DNA of 64,000 nt from contig NZ_CP021108.1 of NCBI RefSeq assembly GCF_002119685.1, positions 4,898,001 through 4,962,000 of the forward strand, in the 5' to 3' direction. The notes beneath the pieces are model-generated. The model was not told the origin of the DNA and did not search any database. It worked only from the letters and a program-made list of their open reading frames with translations. Both the position numbers and the translations under genes were made by a program. Source of the stretch: Bordetella genomosp. 8 (GTDB lineage: Bacteria; Pseudomonadota; Gammaproteobacteria; Burkholderiales; Burkholderiaceae_B). Position 1 is the first letter of the stretch. Each line of letters begins with the position of its first letter. This document shows positions 8,185-16,200 of the stretch, in pieces.

Positions 8185-9933
8185 CTAGCGGACGGCGGCC
8201 TCCCGCGGGGAGCTTGCGCACGAAGCGGCCTGCCCGGCCGCGGGTTCGCGGGCACCGGATTCCCGCGCCGCTGCTTCTCGCAGTTCACGCCGCAGGATCT
8301 TGCCGACATTGCTTTTGGGCAGTTCGGTGCGGAACTCGATCTCGCGCGGACACTTGTAGCCCGTCAGCTTCTCGCGGCACCACGCGTTGATTTCGGCTTG
8401 CGACAGGGCCGCATCGCGCGGCACGATGAAGACCTTGACCACTTCACCCGACCGTTCGTCTTCCACGCCGATCGCCGCGGCTTCGAGCACGCCGGGATGG
8501 GACACGATGACTTCCTCGACTTCATTGGGATAAACCTTGAAGCCGGACACGGTGATCATGTCCTTTTTGCGATCGACGATACGGATATAGCCGCGCTGGT
8601 CCATCGTACCGATGTCGCCGGTACGGAAATAGCCGTCCGCCGTCATGACCTCGCGGGTTTCCTGCGGGCGCTGCCAGTAGCCCCGCATGACCTGCGGGCC
8701 CTTGATGCAGACCTCGCCGCGCTGGCCTTCCGGCACGGCCTCGCCGCGATCGTCCAGGATGGCGACGTCGGTGGACGGCACGGGCAGGCCGATGGTGCCG
8801 GAAAACGCCAGCGTATTGGTGGGATTGACCGTGGCGACCGGTGCGGTTTCCGACAGGCCGTAGCCTTCGATGATGGGGCGCCCGGTGATCGCGCGCCAAC
8901 GTTCCGCCACGGTGCCCTGCACCGCCATGCCGCCGCCGAACGTCAGGCGCAGCGCGGAGAAGTCCAGCGCGGCAAAGGCGGGATTGTTGGCCAGCGCGTT
9001 GAACAGGGTATTGACGCCGGGGAAGATATTCACTGGCAGATCGCGCCAGGCCTTGATCAGCGCGGGCTGGTCACGCGGATTCAGTATGAGCAGGTTGCGC
9101 ATGCCGGCATGCATGCCATACAGGCCGCAGACGGTCATCGCGAATACGTGATACAGCGGCAAGGCGCTGATGATGGTGAGCTGCCCCGGCACGTCGTGCA
9201 GCGCCGGCCAGGCCACGGCTTCGGTCTGCAGCACATTGATCGCCAGGTTGCGATGCGTAAGCATGGCCCCCTTGGGCGTACCCGTGGTGCCGCCGGTGTA
9301 TTGCAGGACGGCCAGGTCGTCCATGGACAGCACCGGCGGCTCGAAACCGTGCCGCCGGCCGATCGCCAGCGCCCGCGACAAAGGCAGAGCGCCTTCTATC
9401 CGCCACTGCGGCACGGCCTTCTTGACGTGCCGCGCCACCAGATTCACCACCGTTTCCTTGACCCCGCCCAGCAGGTCGCCCACCGCGGTGACGACGACAT
9501 GCCTCAGTTCGCCGCGGTCGGCGACGTCCTGCAGGGTGTGCGCGAAGTTTTCCAGCACGACGATGACCTGCGCGCCGCTGTCCAGCAGTTGCCGCTGCAG
9601 TTCGGCAGGCTTGTAGAGCGGATTGACATTGACCAGCACATGGCCCGCGCGCAGCGTACCCAGCATGCAGGCCAGGTAGGCGGGCACATTGGGCATCATC
9701 AGGGCGACGCGCGTCCCCTGTTGCAGCCCCAGCGACTGCAGCCATCCGGCGAAACACCTTGCGTGGCGGTCCAATGTCTCGTAACGGATGTCCGTGCCCA
9801 TCGCCGTGCATGCCACGCGGCTGGCGTAGCGTTCGCAGGCCCGATCCAGCAGATCGACCAGCGAAACATAGGCATCGACCGACACGTCTGCGGGCACGCC
9901 GGCGGGATATTCGGCCAGCCATGGACGCTGCAT
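8185..9933 (-). CDS. fadD: Long-chain-fatty-acid--CoA ligase
   Basis: Activates fatty acids to acyl-CoA with ATP in two steps, feeding beta-oxidation. 582 residues, typical FadD length. The AMP-binding signature YTGGTTGTPKGAMLTH is near 220-235; GYGLSETAP (motif A5), YFRTGDIG and the hinge RIVDRKKDMITVSGFKVYPNEVE follow in order, and the catalytic lysine region is LPKSNVGKILRREL. The C-terminus carries about 20 extra Ala- and Glu-rich residues. No signal peptide; expected cytoplasmic or membrane-associated. It is transcribed divergently from the M20 amidohydrolase. Chain-length preference cannot be judged. Confidence 0.9.
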   Translation of the reverse strand: MQRPWLAEYPAGVPADVSVDAYVSLVDLLDRACERYASRVACTAMGTDIRYETLDRHARCFAGWLQSLGLQQGTRVALMMPNVPAYLACMLGTLRAGHVLVNVNPLYKPAELQRQLLDSGAQVIVVLENFAHTLQDVADRGELRHVVVTAVGDLLGGVKETVVNLVARHVKKAVPQWRIEGALPLSRALAIGRRHGFEPPVLSMDDLAVLQYTGGTTGTPKGAMLTHRNLAINVLQTEAVAWPALHDVPGQLTIISALPLYHVFAMTVCGLYGMHAGMRNLLILNPRDQPALIKAWRDLPVNIFPGVNTLFNALANNPAFAALDFSALRLTFGGGMAVQGTVAERWRAITGRPIIEGYGLSETAPVATVNPTNTLAFSGTIGLPVPSTDVAILDDRGEAVPEGQRGEVCIKGPQVMRGYWQRPQETREVMTADGYFRTGDIGTMDQRGYIRIVDRKKDMITVSGFKVYPNEVEEVIVSHPGVLEAAAIGVEDERSGEVVKVFIVPRDAALSQAEINAWCREKLTGYKCPREIEFRTELPKSNVGKILRRELREAAARESGAREPAAGQAASCASSPREAAVR

Positions 9934-10101
9934 GGTGTTGTCTCCAATTTAATAAAGGCCGTGTTTGATGATACGCTCAATCGTCCAGCCGCCGCCACGC
10001 GGTTGCCGGCCGTTCCGACGGCCCCAGGCGACCCCTTGCGGTCTCCTGCCCCAGTCCAATTTTGCCGCGCCCGCGCAGGCGCGCAACCCTATCGGTGCCT
10101 C

Positions 10102-11313
10102 ATGAAACTGCTCGAACCCATCATTGCCTGGCAAGCGGAACTCGCCGCCATCCGGCGCGACCTGCATGCCCATCCGGAATTGTGTTTCGAGGAATTCCGG
10201 ACCGCCGACGTGGTGGCCGGCAAGCTCGAGGAATGGGGTATCCCCGTGCACCGCGGCCTGGGCGGCACCGGCGTGGTGGGCACCATCCGCGGCAATGGCC
10301 CGGGCACCCGGGCCATCGGCCTGCGCGCCGACATGGATGCCCTGCCGATGCAGGAAATCAACACGTTCGAACACGCCAGCCGCCACCCGGGCAAGATGCA
10401 CGCATGCGGCCATGACGGCCATACGGCCATGCTGCTGGGCGCCGCCCGCTACCTGGCCCAGCACCGCGATTTCGACGGCACCGTCTACGTGATCTTCCAG
10501 CCCGCCGAAGAACACGGGGGCGGGGCCAAGCGCATGATCGACGATGGGCTGTTCCGTGAATTTCCCATGGAAGCGGTGTTCGGCATGCACAACTGGCCGG
10601 GCATGGCGCAGGGCGCCTTCGGGCTGACCGATGGGCCCATCATGGCGTCCAGCAACGATTTCCGCATCACCATCACCGGCAAGGGATCGCACGCCGGCAT
10701 GCCGCACCTGGGCATCGACCCCGTCATGACGGCGGTGCAGCTGGCGCAATCGCTGCAGACCATCATCACGCGCAACCGCAACCCGCTGGATGCCGCGGTG
10801 TTGAGCATCACGCAGATCCATGCCGGCAGTGCCGACAACGTCGTTCCCACGCAGGCCGTCATGCGCGGCACAGTGCGCACCTTCACGGTCGAATCGCTGG
10901 ACCTGATCGAGGAACGCATGCGCGATATCGCCGTGCATACCTGCGCGGCGCTCGCCTGCGAGGTGGATTTCGATTTCCAGCGCCACTATCCGCCCACCAT
11001 CAATCACCGCGAGGAAGCCGCGGTGTGCGCGGAGGTGATGCGCGAATTGGTGGGCGCGGACAACGTGAACGACCACGTCCAGCCTTCGATGGGCGCGGAA
11101 GACTTCGCTTTCATGCTGCAGGAAATCCCCGGCTGCTACGTCTGGATCGGCAATGGCTGGGGCGACCACCGCGTGGCGGGCCATGGCATGGGCCCCTGCA
11201 TGCTGCATAACGGCAGCTACGATTTCAACGATGAATTGCTGGGGCTGGGCGCCACGTATTGGGTCCGGCTCGCGCTGGCGCGCCTGTCAGGCGCGGCACA
11301 TCTCCAGGAATAG
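10102..11313 (+). CDS. M20D family amidohydrolase (hippurate hydrolase type)
   Basis: Zinc- or manganese-dependent amidohydrolase that cleaves N-acyl amino acids, in the group that includes hippurate hydrolase and IAA-amino-acid hydrolases. 403 residues. Motifs in order: RRDLHAHPEL, RADMDALPMQE, HACGHDGHTAMLLGAA (metal ligands), FQPAEEHGGGA (catalytic Glu), a dimerisation-domain GKGSHAGMPHLGIDP, MGAEDFAFM and a terminal LHNGSYDFND. The start ATG at 10102 matches the family; the same frame stays open far upstream only as antisense to fadD. Its 3' end overlaps the convergent LysR gene by 27 nt. The natural substrate is unknown. Confidence 0.9.
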   Translation: MKLLEPIIAWQAELAAIRRDLHAHPELCFEEFRTADVVAGKLEEWGIPVHRGLGGTGVVGTIRGNGPGTRAIGLRADMDALPMQEINTFEHASRHPGKMHACGHDGHTAMLLGAARYLAQHRDFDGTVYVIFQPAEEHGGGAKRMIDDGLFREFPMEAVFGMHNWPGMAQGAFGLTDGPIMASSNDFRITITGKGSHAGMPHLGIDPVMTAVQLAQSLQTIITRNRNPLDAAVLSITQIHAGSADNVVPTQAVMRGTVRTFTVESLDLIEERMRDIAVHTCAALACEVDFDFQRHYPPTINHREEAAVCAEVMRELVGADNVNDHVQPSMGAEDFAFMLQEIPGCYVWIGNGWGDHRVAGHGMGPCMLHNGSYDFNDELLGLGATYWVRLALARLSGAAHLQE

Positions 11314-12159
11314 CGCGGCCGCGCGCGCCGGGGCGGATGCGTGCGGCAGCAGGATGCTCAAGGTGCGGGTCAGGCCGCCCGCGCCGACGCGCAACGCCAC
11401 CAGCGCGCCGTCTTCATGGCGCATCGACATGATGGATACGAAGCCGATGCCCAGGCCGGCGCGCACGGCCTGCTTGACGCCTTCCACACCAGCCAGTTCC
11501 AGCGCCACATCCGGCGCCAGCCCTTCGGCCTGGAAGGCGCGCTCGACCAATCCCCTCACCCCCGAGCCCTGTTCACGCATCACCAGCGGATAGGCGGCGA
11601 TGTCGGCCAGCGTGGCGCTGCCATGCGCGGCCAGGGCATGATCGGCCGGCACCACGGCGACGACTTCGTCGGCGCGCCATTCGTACACCGCGGTATCGGC
11701 CGGCAAGCCCGCCGGGATATCGCCTTCGATGAACGCCATGTCCAGTTGCGGCAATCGCTGCACGATTTCGCGGGTATTGCCGTCCGATAGCTGTAACGCC
11801 ACTGCGGGATAACGGGCGCGGAAAGCCGCCACCAGGGCGGGCAGCACGTAGCTGGCGGGCGTGGTGCTGGCGCCCAGTTGCAGCGAACCGGACGCGATGC
11901 CGCGCCATGCATCGCGGACGCCGCGCGCCTGCGCATACGCATGGCGCAATTGCCGCGCATGTTCGACCAGGCCTTCGCCAGCGGAGGTCAGCGCGATACC
12001 GTGACCGCTGCGGCGGTACAGGGGCTCGCCGAACCATTCCTGCAATGCCCGCAACTGGCCGGATACCGCCGGTTGGGACAGGTGCAGGAGTTCCGCCGCA
12101 CGGCTGATATTCCCCGCTTCGGCGACATACGCGAAGGTCAAGAGTTGTTCCGGCGTCAT
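11287..12159 (-). CDS. LysR family transcriptional regulator
   Basis: 290 residues. The N-terminal winged helix-turn-helix (about 1-62: MTPEQLLTFAYVAEAGNISR, then HLSQPAVSGQLRALQ) is followed by a periplasmic-binding-protein-like effector domain. It is divergent from the YeiH-type transporter gene, the usual arrangement for a LysR regulator (YeiE or CysB-like) controlling a sulfur or anion exporter. Symmetric GATAT/ATATC elements just upstream of its start are the likely binding site, so autoregulation is expected. The effector is unknown. Confidence 0.9.
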   Translation of the reverse strand: MTPEQLLTFAYVAEAGNISRAAELLHLSQPAVSGQLRALQEWFGEPLYRRSGHGIALTSAGEGLVEHARQLRHAYAQARGVRDAWRGIASGSLQLGASTTPASYVLPALVAAFRARYPAVALQLSDGNTREIVQRLPQLDMAFIEGDIPAGLPADTAVYEWRADEVVAVVPADHALAAHGSATLADIAAYPLVMREQGSGVRGLVERAFQAEGLAPDVALELAGVEGVKQAVRAGLGIGFVSIMSMRHEDGALVALRVGAGGLTRTLSILLPHASAPARAAALFLEMCRA

Positions 12160-12171
12160 CGTCTCGCCAAG

Positions 12172-12204
12172 ATATCGGAATTCCTGATATTAAACATCCG
12201 ATAT
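12172..12204. promoter_or_regulatory. Likely LysR operator in the lysR-yeiH divergent promoter
   Basis: ATATCGGA (12172-12179) and TCCGATAT (12197-12204) form a perfect 8-bp inverted repeat. Between them ATATC and GATAT (12186-12190) flank the self-complementary GGAATTCC, giving a nearly perfect inner palindrome. The block begins 12 nt upstream of the LysR start and lies in an AT-rich patch, as expected for LysR recognition and activation half-sites. Confidence 0.6.
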
Positions 12205-12320
12205 GCAAAGTTTTCAAATGAATCGTGCAAACGTAACATTACCACCAGTTATTTAGGTCTGCCGCGCGGTCATAACAGGAAGGGCTTTCCTGTCGCGGCG
12301 GGACTTGGGAATCGACGCGT

Positions 12321-13373
12321 ATGAACACCACCACCGCCAGCCTGCCGCTGGCAACCCCCTGGCGCGACAAGCTCAACGGCGTGCTGTTCGTCGGCCTGCT
12401 GTCCGCCGCCGTCGTCCAGCTGGCCAGCCTGCCGTTTCTCCGCAACCTGGGCTTTTCGCCCCTGGTCGTCGGCATCGTCTGCGGGATGATCTACGGCAAC
12501 TTCCTGCGCGGCACCATGCCGCACGACTGGAGCACCGGCGTGAACTTCGCGGCGCGGCGGCTGCTGCGCATCGCCGTCGCGTTCTATGGGCTGAACATCA
12601 GCATCCAGCAGATCGCGGCCGTCGGGTTGCCCGGCCTGGCGGTTTCCGTGGCGGTGGTAGTGGGCACGCTGGTCATCGGCACCGTCGTCGGCCAACGCCT
12701 GCTGGGCCTGGACCGGGATACCGCCATGCTGACCTCGGCGGGCAGCGCCATCTGCGGCGCCGCGGCGGTGCTGGCCTTCGAGCCGACGCTGCGCGCCCAG
12801 CCCCACAAGAGCGCGGTGGCGGTGGCGACGGTGGTGCTGTTCGGCACCTTGTCCATGTTCCTGTACCCGGTCCTCTACCATGCGGGATGGCTGAACCTCG
12901 ACACCCAGCACCTGGGCATCTATATCGGCGGCACGGTGCATGAAGTGGCGCAGGTCGTCGGCGCGGCCAGCAATGTGGATCCGGCGACGACCGAAGTCGC
13001 CACCATCGTGAAAATGACGCGCGTCGCCCTGCTGGTGCCGGTGCTGCTGGTGCTGGGACTCTGGTTGCGCCGGGCTGCCGGGGCCAAGGCCCAGGGCGGT
13101 CATGGGGGCGCCACGCGCCTGCCCATTCCATGGTTCGCCGTCGGTTTCCTGGCACTGGCGATCGTCAATTCCTTGAACGTGGTGCCCGCCGACGTAGTGA
13201 CGCAGGTGCGCAAGCTGGACGTTTTCGCCTTGACCATGGCCATGACCGCGCTGGGCATCGAGACCCGCTTCAGCCAGATCCGCAAGGCCGGACCGCGCGT
13301 ACTGGCGCTGGGCCTGATCCTGTACGTGTGGCTGGTCTTCGGTGGCTACGGCCTGGTGAAGCTGCTCGGCTGA
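12321..13373 (+). CDS. YeiH-type putative sulfate/anion exporter family membrane protein
   Basis: 350-residue inner-membrane protein of the UPF0324/YeiH family with about ten hydrophobic segments. Recognisable conserved parts are ARRLLRIAVAFYGLNIS, SAGSAICGAAAV, and GGTVHEVAQVVGAA near the middle, with ALGIETRF near the C-terminus. Family members are annotated as putative sulfate or sulfonate exporters, but direct evidence is limited. It is divergent from a LysR regulator that probably controls it. The start ATG fits the family; no strong Shine-Dalgarno is evident. Confidence 0.88.
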   Translation: MNTTTASLPLATPWRDKLNGVLFVGLLSAAVVQLASLPFLRNLGFSPLVVGIVCGMIYGNFLRGTMPHDWSTGVNFAARRLLRIAVAFYGLNISIQQIAAVGLPGLAVSVAVVVGTLVIGTVVGQRLLGLDRDTAMLTSAGSAICGAAAVLAFEPTLRAQPHKSAVAVATVVLFGTLSMFLYPVLYHAGWLNLDTQHLGIYIGGTVHEVAQVVGAASNVDPATTEVATIVKMTRVALLVPVLLVLGLWLRRAAGAKAQGGHGGATRLPIPWFAVGFLALAIVNSLNVVPADVVTQVRKLDVFALTMAMTALGIETRFSQIRKAGPRVLALGLILYVWLVFGGYGLVKLLG

Positions 13374-13448
13374 ACGGTCAGGCGGCTGTCACGCGACGAC
13401 GACGAAATTCCGTCATAATCGGCCGGTTATCCGTAAGGAGCCGGCCCT

Positions 13449-13859
13449 ATGTCCGCCAGTCAAACATCGCCCTTCGTCACCCTGCCCAAGGATCGCGACC
13501 CGGTCCTGCGCGTCATGCCCATGCCCGCGGACGCCAATGTGCATGGCGATGTGTTCGGCGGCTGGATCATGGCCCAGGTGGACATCGCCGGATCGATTCC
13601 GGCGGCGCGCCGCGCGGCCGGCCGCGTGGCCACCATCGCCGTCAACAGTTTCGTGTTCAAGCAGCCCGTCTTCGTCGGCGACCTGTTGAGCGTATATGCC
13701 GACGTGGTCAAGACAGGCACCACGTCCATCACCGTGTCCGTGGAAGTCTACGCCCAGCGCCAGCGCCTGGACGCCGAAGTCGTGAAGGTCACGGAAGCCA
13801 CCCTGGTCTACGTCGCGACGGACGACGCCCGCCGCAGCCGTCCCCTGCCCGCGCTATGA
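13449..13859 (+). CDS. Acyl-CoA thioesterase (YciA family)
   Basis: 136-residue single hotdog-fold protein of the acyl-CoA hydrolase family, which hydrolyses acyl-CoA thioesters in the cytoplasm. Conserved elements are ADANVHGDVFGGWIMAQVD, containing the catalytic Asp, then SFVFKQPVFVGDLLSVYADV. A clear Shine-Dalgarno (AAGGAG, 13434-13439) precedes the ATG. It lies 13 nt upstream of mgtE and is probably cotranscribed with it. Exact chain-length specificity is unknown. Confidence 0.9.
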   Translation: MSASQTSPFVTLPKDRDPVLRVMPMPADANVHGDVFGGWIMAQVDIAGSIPAARRAAGRVATIAVNSFVFKQPVFVGDLLSVYADVVKTGTTSITVSVEVYAQRQRLDAEVVKVTEATLVYVATDDARRSRPLPAL

Positions 13860-13872
13860 CAGGCGAGCGCGT

Positions 13873-15345
13873 ATGACCGAAGCCGACATCGTGCAAAAGC
13901 CGGCCGCCGCGCCGCGCCGCCTCGACCCGGAAGACGCCCAGCACGCACTGGGCGAAGTGCAGGAACTGCTGCGCCGGCAGGAGCTGGTCGCCAGCCTCGT
14001 GCATCGCCAGGAAGAAGGCGATACGCGGCAGAACCTGGTCGAACAACTGGTGCAGCGGCAGCACGAAGCCGAACTGAAGGCGCTGGTCGACGGGCTGCAC
14101 CCGTCCGACATCGCCTTCATCCTGGAATCGCTGCCGAAGGACGAGCGCCAGGCCGTCTGGAAGCTGGTCAGCGCCGAGCATGATGCCGACGTGCTGCTGG
14201 AAGTCGAGGACTGGGTCCGCGAGTCGCTGATCGAAGCGATGGATCGCCAGGACCTGGTGGCGGCGACCGAGAACCTGGACGCCGACGAGCTGGCGGACCT
14301 GGCGCCCGACCTGCCGGCCGACGTCGTTGCCGAAGTCCAGAAGGGCCTGACCGACGAGGAACGGGCGCAGTTGCTCGAAGCCATGGGCTATCCCGAAGAC
14401 AGCGTCGGGGCCATCATGGATTTCGAGATGGTCCGGGTGCGTGAGGACGTCACGCTGGAAGTCGTCTTGCGCTACCTGCGCCGGCTGCATGAACTGCCCG
14501 ATCACACCGACCAGATTTTCGTCGTGGATCGCCAGGACAAGCTGCAAGGCATCCTGCCATTGTCGACATTGTTGGTCAGCGAGCCCGATATCGCCGTGCG
14601 CGACGTCATGAGCACCGATTACCTGACACTGGCCGCGCTGGATTCGGACGCCGATGCCGCCGGCGCCTTCGAACGCTACGACCTGGTGTCGGCGCCGGTG
14701 GTCGACGACCAGGGCCGGCTGATCGGCCGCGTCACCATTGCCGACGTCGTCGACGTGATGCGCGAAGACTCGCAGGAACAGGCCTTGTCGCGCGCCGGTT
14801 TGCAGGAAGAGGACATCTTCGCGCCGGTGGCCATGGCCCTGCGCAACCGCGCGCCCTGGCTGCTGTTCAACCTGTGCACCGCCGCCACCGCGTCCTTCGT
14901 CGCCTCGCGCTTCGAGGGTACCGTCAGCCACATCGTCATCCTGGCCTTCCTGATGTCCATCGTGGCCGGCATCGGCGGCAACTCCGGCAACCAGACCATG
15001 ACGATGATCATCCGTGCCCTGGCCGTCGGCCGGATCACCGGCCGCAACCTGTGGCAGCTGGTCAAGCGCGAGCTGCTGGTCACGCTGCTGGTGGGGCTGT
15101 GCGGCAGCCTGGTGGCCGCGCTGTTCGCCTGGGGCATCTCCGGGTCGGTGCCCATCGCGCTGGTGATGATGGCGGCCATGATCTGCAACATGCTGGTGGG
15201 CGCCTCGGTCGGCGTCCTGGTGCCCATGCTGCGTGACCGCTTCGGCAAGGACCCCGCGATCGGGTCTTCCGTATTGCTGACCTTCGCCACGGACTCGCTG
15301 GGGTTTTTCATTTTCCTGGGCCTGGCCACCCTGTTCCTGCTCTAG
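13873..15345 (+). CDS. mgtE: Magnesium transporter MgtE
   Basis: Mg2+ channel or transporter, 490 residues. The N-terminal superhelical MgtE_N domain (about 50-150, LHPSDIAFILESLPKDERQ) is followed by two CBS domains (about 160-290, containing DQIFVVDRQDKLQGILPL and VVDDQGRLIGRVTIADVVDV), then five membrane segments. The pore-helix signature GGNSGNQTMTMIIRALA is intact. In characterised MgtE proteins the cytosolic domains sense Mg2+ and gate the pore. It follows the thioesterase gene by 13 nt, with a weak GGCGAG ribosome site. Confidence 0.95.
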   Translation: MTEADIVQKPAAAPRRLDPEDAQHALGEVQELLRRQELVASLVHRQEEGDTRQNLVEQLVQRQHEAELKALVDGLHPSDIAFILESLPKDERQAVWKLVSAEHDADVLLEVEDWVRESLIEAMDRQDLVAATENLDADELADLAPDLPADVVAEVQKGLTDEERAQLLEAMGYPEDSVGAIMDFEMVRVREDVTLEVVLRYLRRLHELPDHTDQIFVVDRQDKLQGILPLSTLLVSEPDIAVRDVMSTDYLTLAALDSDADAAGAFERYDLVSAPVVDDQGRLIGRVTIADVVDVMREDSQEQALSRAGLQEEDIFAPVAMALRNRAPWLLFNLCTAATASFVASRFEGTVSHIVILAFLMSIVAGIGGNSGNQTMTMIIRALAVGRITGRNLWQLVKRELLVTLLVGLCGSLVAALFAWGISGSVPIALVMMAAMICNMLVGASVGVLVPMLRDRFGKDPAIGSSVLLTFATDSLGFFIFLGLATLFLL

Positions 15346-15386
15346 GACCCTGGACGCAGCGGCGGGCCCTTGCCATTCGTCAGCGC

Positions 15387-15947
15387 TCAATCATCGAACT
15401 TGACGATCCGCTGTCCCTGTACGCCCAGCCCGGCCATCAGCCCCTCCTGGCCGAAGATGAAGGCATAGACATCGGCCTTCAAGGTCGTGGTCGTCAAGGA
15501 CTTGGCCGCGCCGACGTCCACCACCACCACGCTGGGTCCCACGCCCAGCGACAAGCCGGCGCCGCTGGTCAGTTCGGTGATGGCTTCATCCGTCATAAGA
15601 AACAGCGCCTCCGAGTAGGCCTGCGCGCCGGCCTGCAGCCCATACGAGACGCCTCGCACCCGGTAGTACGCGACCACCTTGCCGTCCCGGTCGAACATCA
15701 CCCCCTTGCCGCCCTGCGCGCCAAAGATGAATCCCGCCTTGACGATATTGGGAAACACGACGACCGCCTTGGCCTTGGGCCGCACCACGGAATTCGCTTC
15801 GGGCGTCTGGGCGAACAGCTGTTCCAGCGCCTGGCGCGCTTCACGGTCCAGGGTCGGATCGCCGCCGGTGGCGACCGTCGGCCCGCCGCAGCCGGTCAGG
15901 GCCAGGAGCAAGAAGCAGGCGAAAGCGAGACTCGGAATCCTGTTCAT
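15387..15947 (-). CDS. SYLF/YSC84-domain lipoprotein
   Basis: 186-residue protein with a lipoprotein signal (LLALTGC lipobox, Cys at about 20) and a SYLF (Ysc84) domain (KAVVVFPNIVKAGFIFGAQ through the C-terminus, GVSYGLQAGAQAYSEALFLM). SYLF domains bind phosphoinositides in eukaryotes; bacterial members are envelope proteins of unknown function. The start is the ATG directly before MNRIPSLAFACFLLL; an upstream in-frame ATG adds 12 residues. It is divergent from the decarboxylase gene, sharing the intergenic region that holds the palindrome at 16054, and is probably part of the same stress regulon. Confidence 0.88.
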   Translation of the reverse strand: MNRIPSLAFACFLLLALTGCGGPTVATGGDPTLDREARQALEQLFAQTPEANSVVRPKAKAVVVFPNIVKAGFIFGAQGGKGVMFDRDGKVVAYYRVRGVSYGLQAGAQAYSEALFLMTDEAITELTSGAGLSLGVGPSVVVVDVGAAKSLTTTTLKADVYAFIFGQEGLMAGLGVQGQRIVKFDD

Positions 15948-16053
15948 GATGTGCGTTCCTCGTAGAGAACCTGTCGCCACCACGCGGTTCCGCGGATCGA
16001 CTCGCCGGAAACGCGCTCACGGCAAATACTGAAAGAGGCGGGCGACCCTCACC

Positions 16054-16071
16054 ATTGGACCTTGGTCCAAT
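16054..16071. promoter_or_regulatory. Cluster palindrome, site A
   Basis: ATTGGACC-TT-GGTCCAAT, perfect 8-bp arms, in the 253-nt gap between the SYLF gene (minus) and the decarboxylase-aspT operon (plus). The same element recurs at 26510 and, with two changes, at 34695. A -10-like CATAGT lies 37 bp from the centre on the plus side, and a weak match lies at a similar distance on the minus side. This is a putative activator site placed just upstream of -35. The rest of the gap shows no gene. Confidence 0.7.
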
Positions 16072-16200
16072 TGCGGCCTCGATGCCGCTGCGCGTTCATA
16101 GTTGGCGGGGCGTTCCGTGCTGAACGACGGTGCGCACATGTCAATGTCCGCCGGGGACGCGACGCGGCCTTCCGGGGTGACGAGCAAATGGGGAAACACC

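Noticed and set aside
8398..10101. Very long open frame upstream of the M20 gene, same frame (971 codons in total)
   Set aside because: The first 568 codons are antisense to fadD and show no family features; GC-rich codon bias keeps the frame open. The real gene starts at 10102.
13789..15390. 533-codon open frame antisense to mgtE
   Set aside because: Gln- and His-rich shadow of mgtE; no ribosome site or domain.
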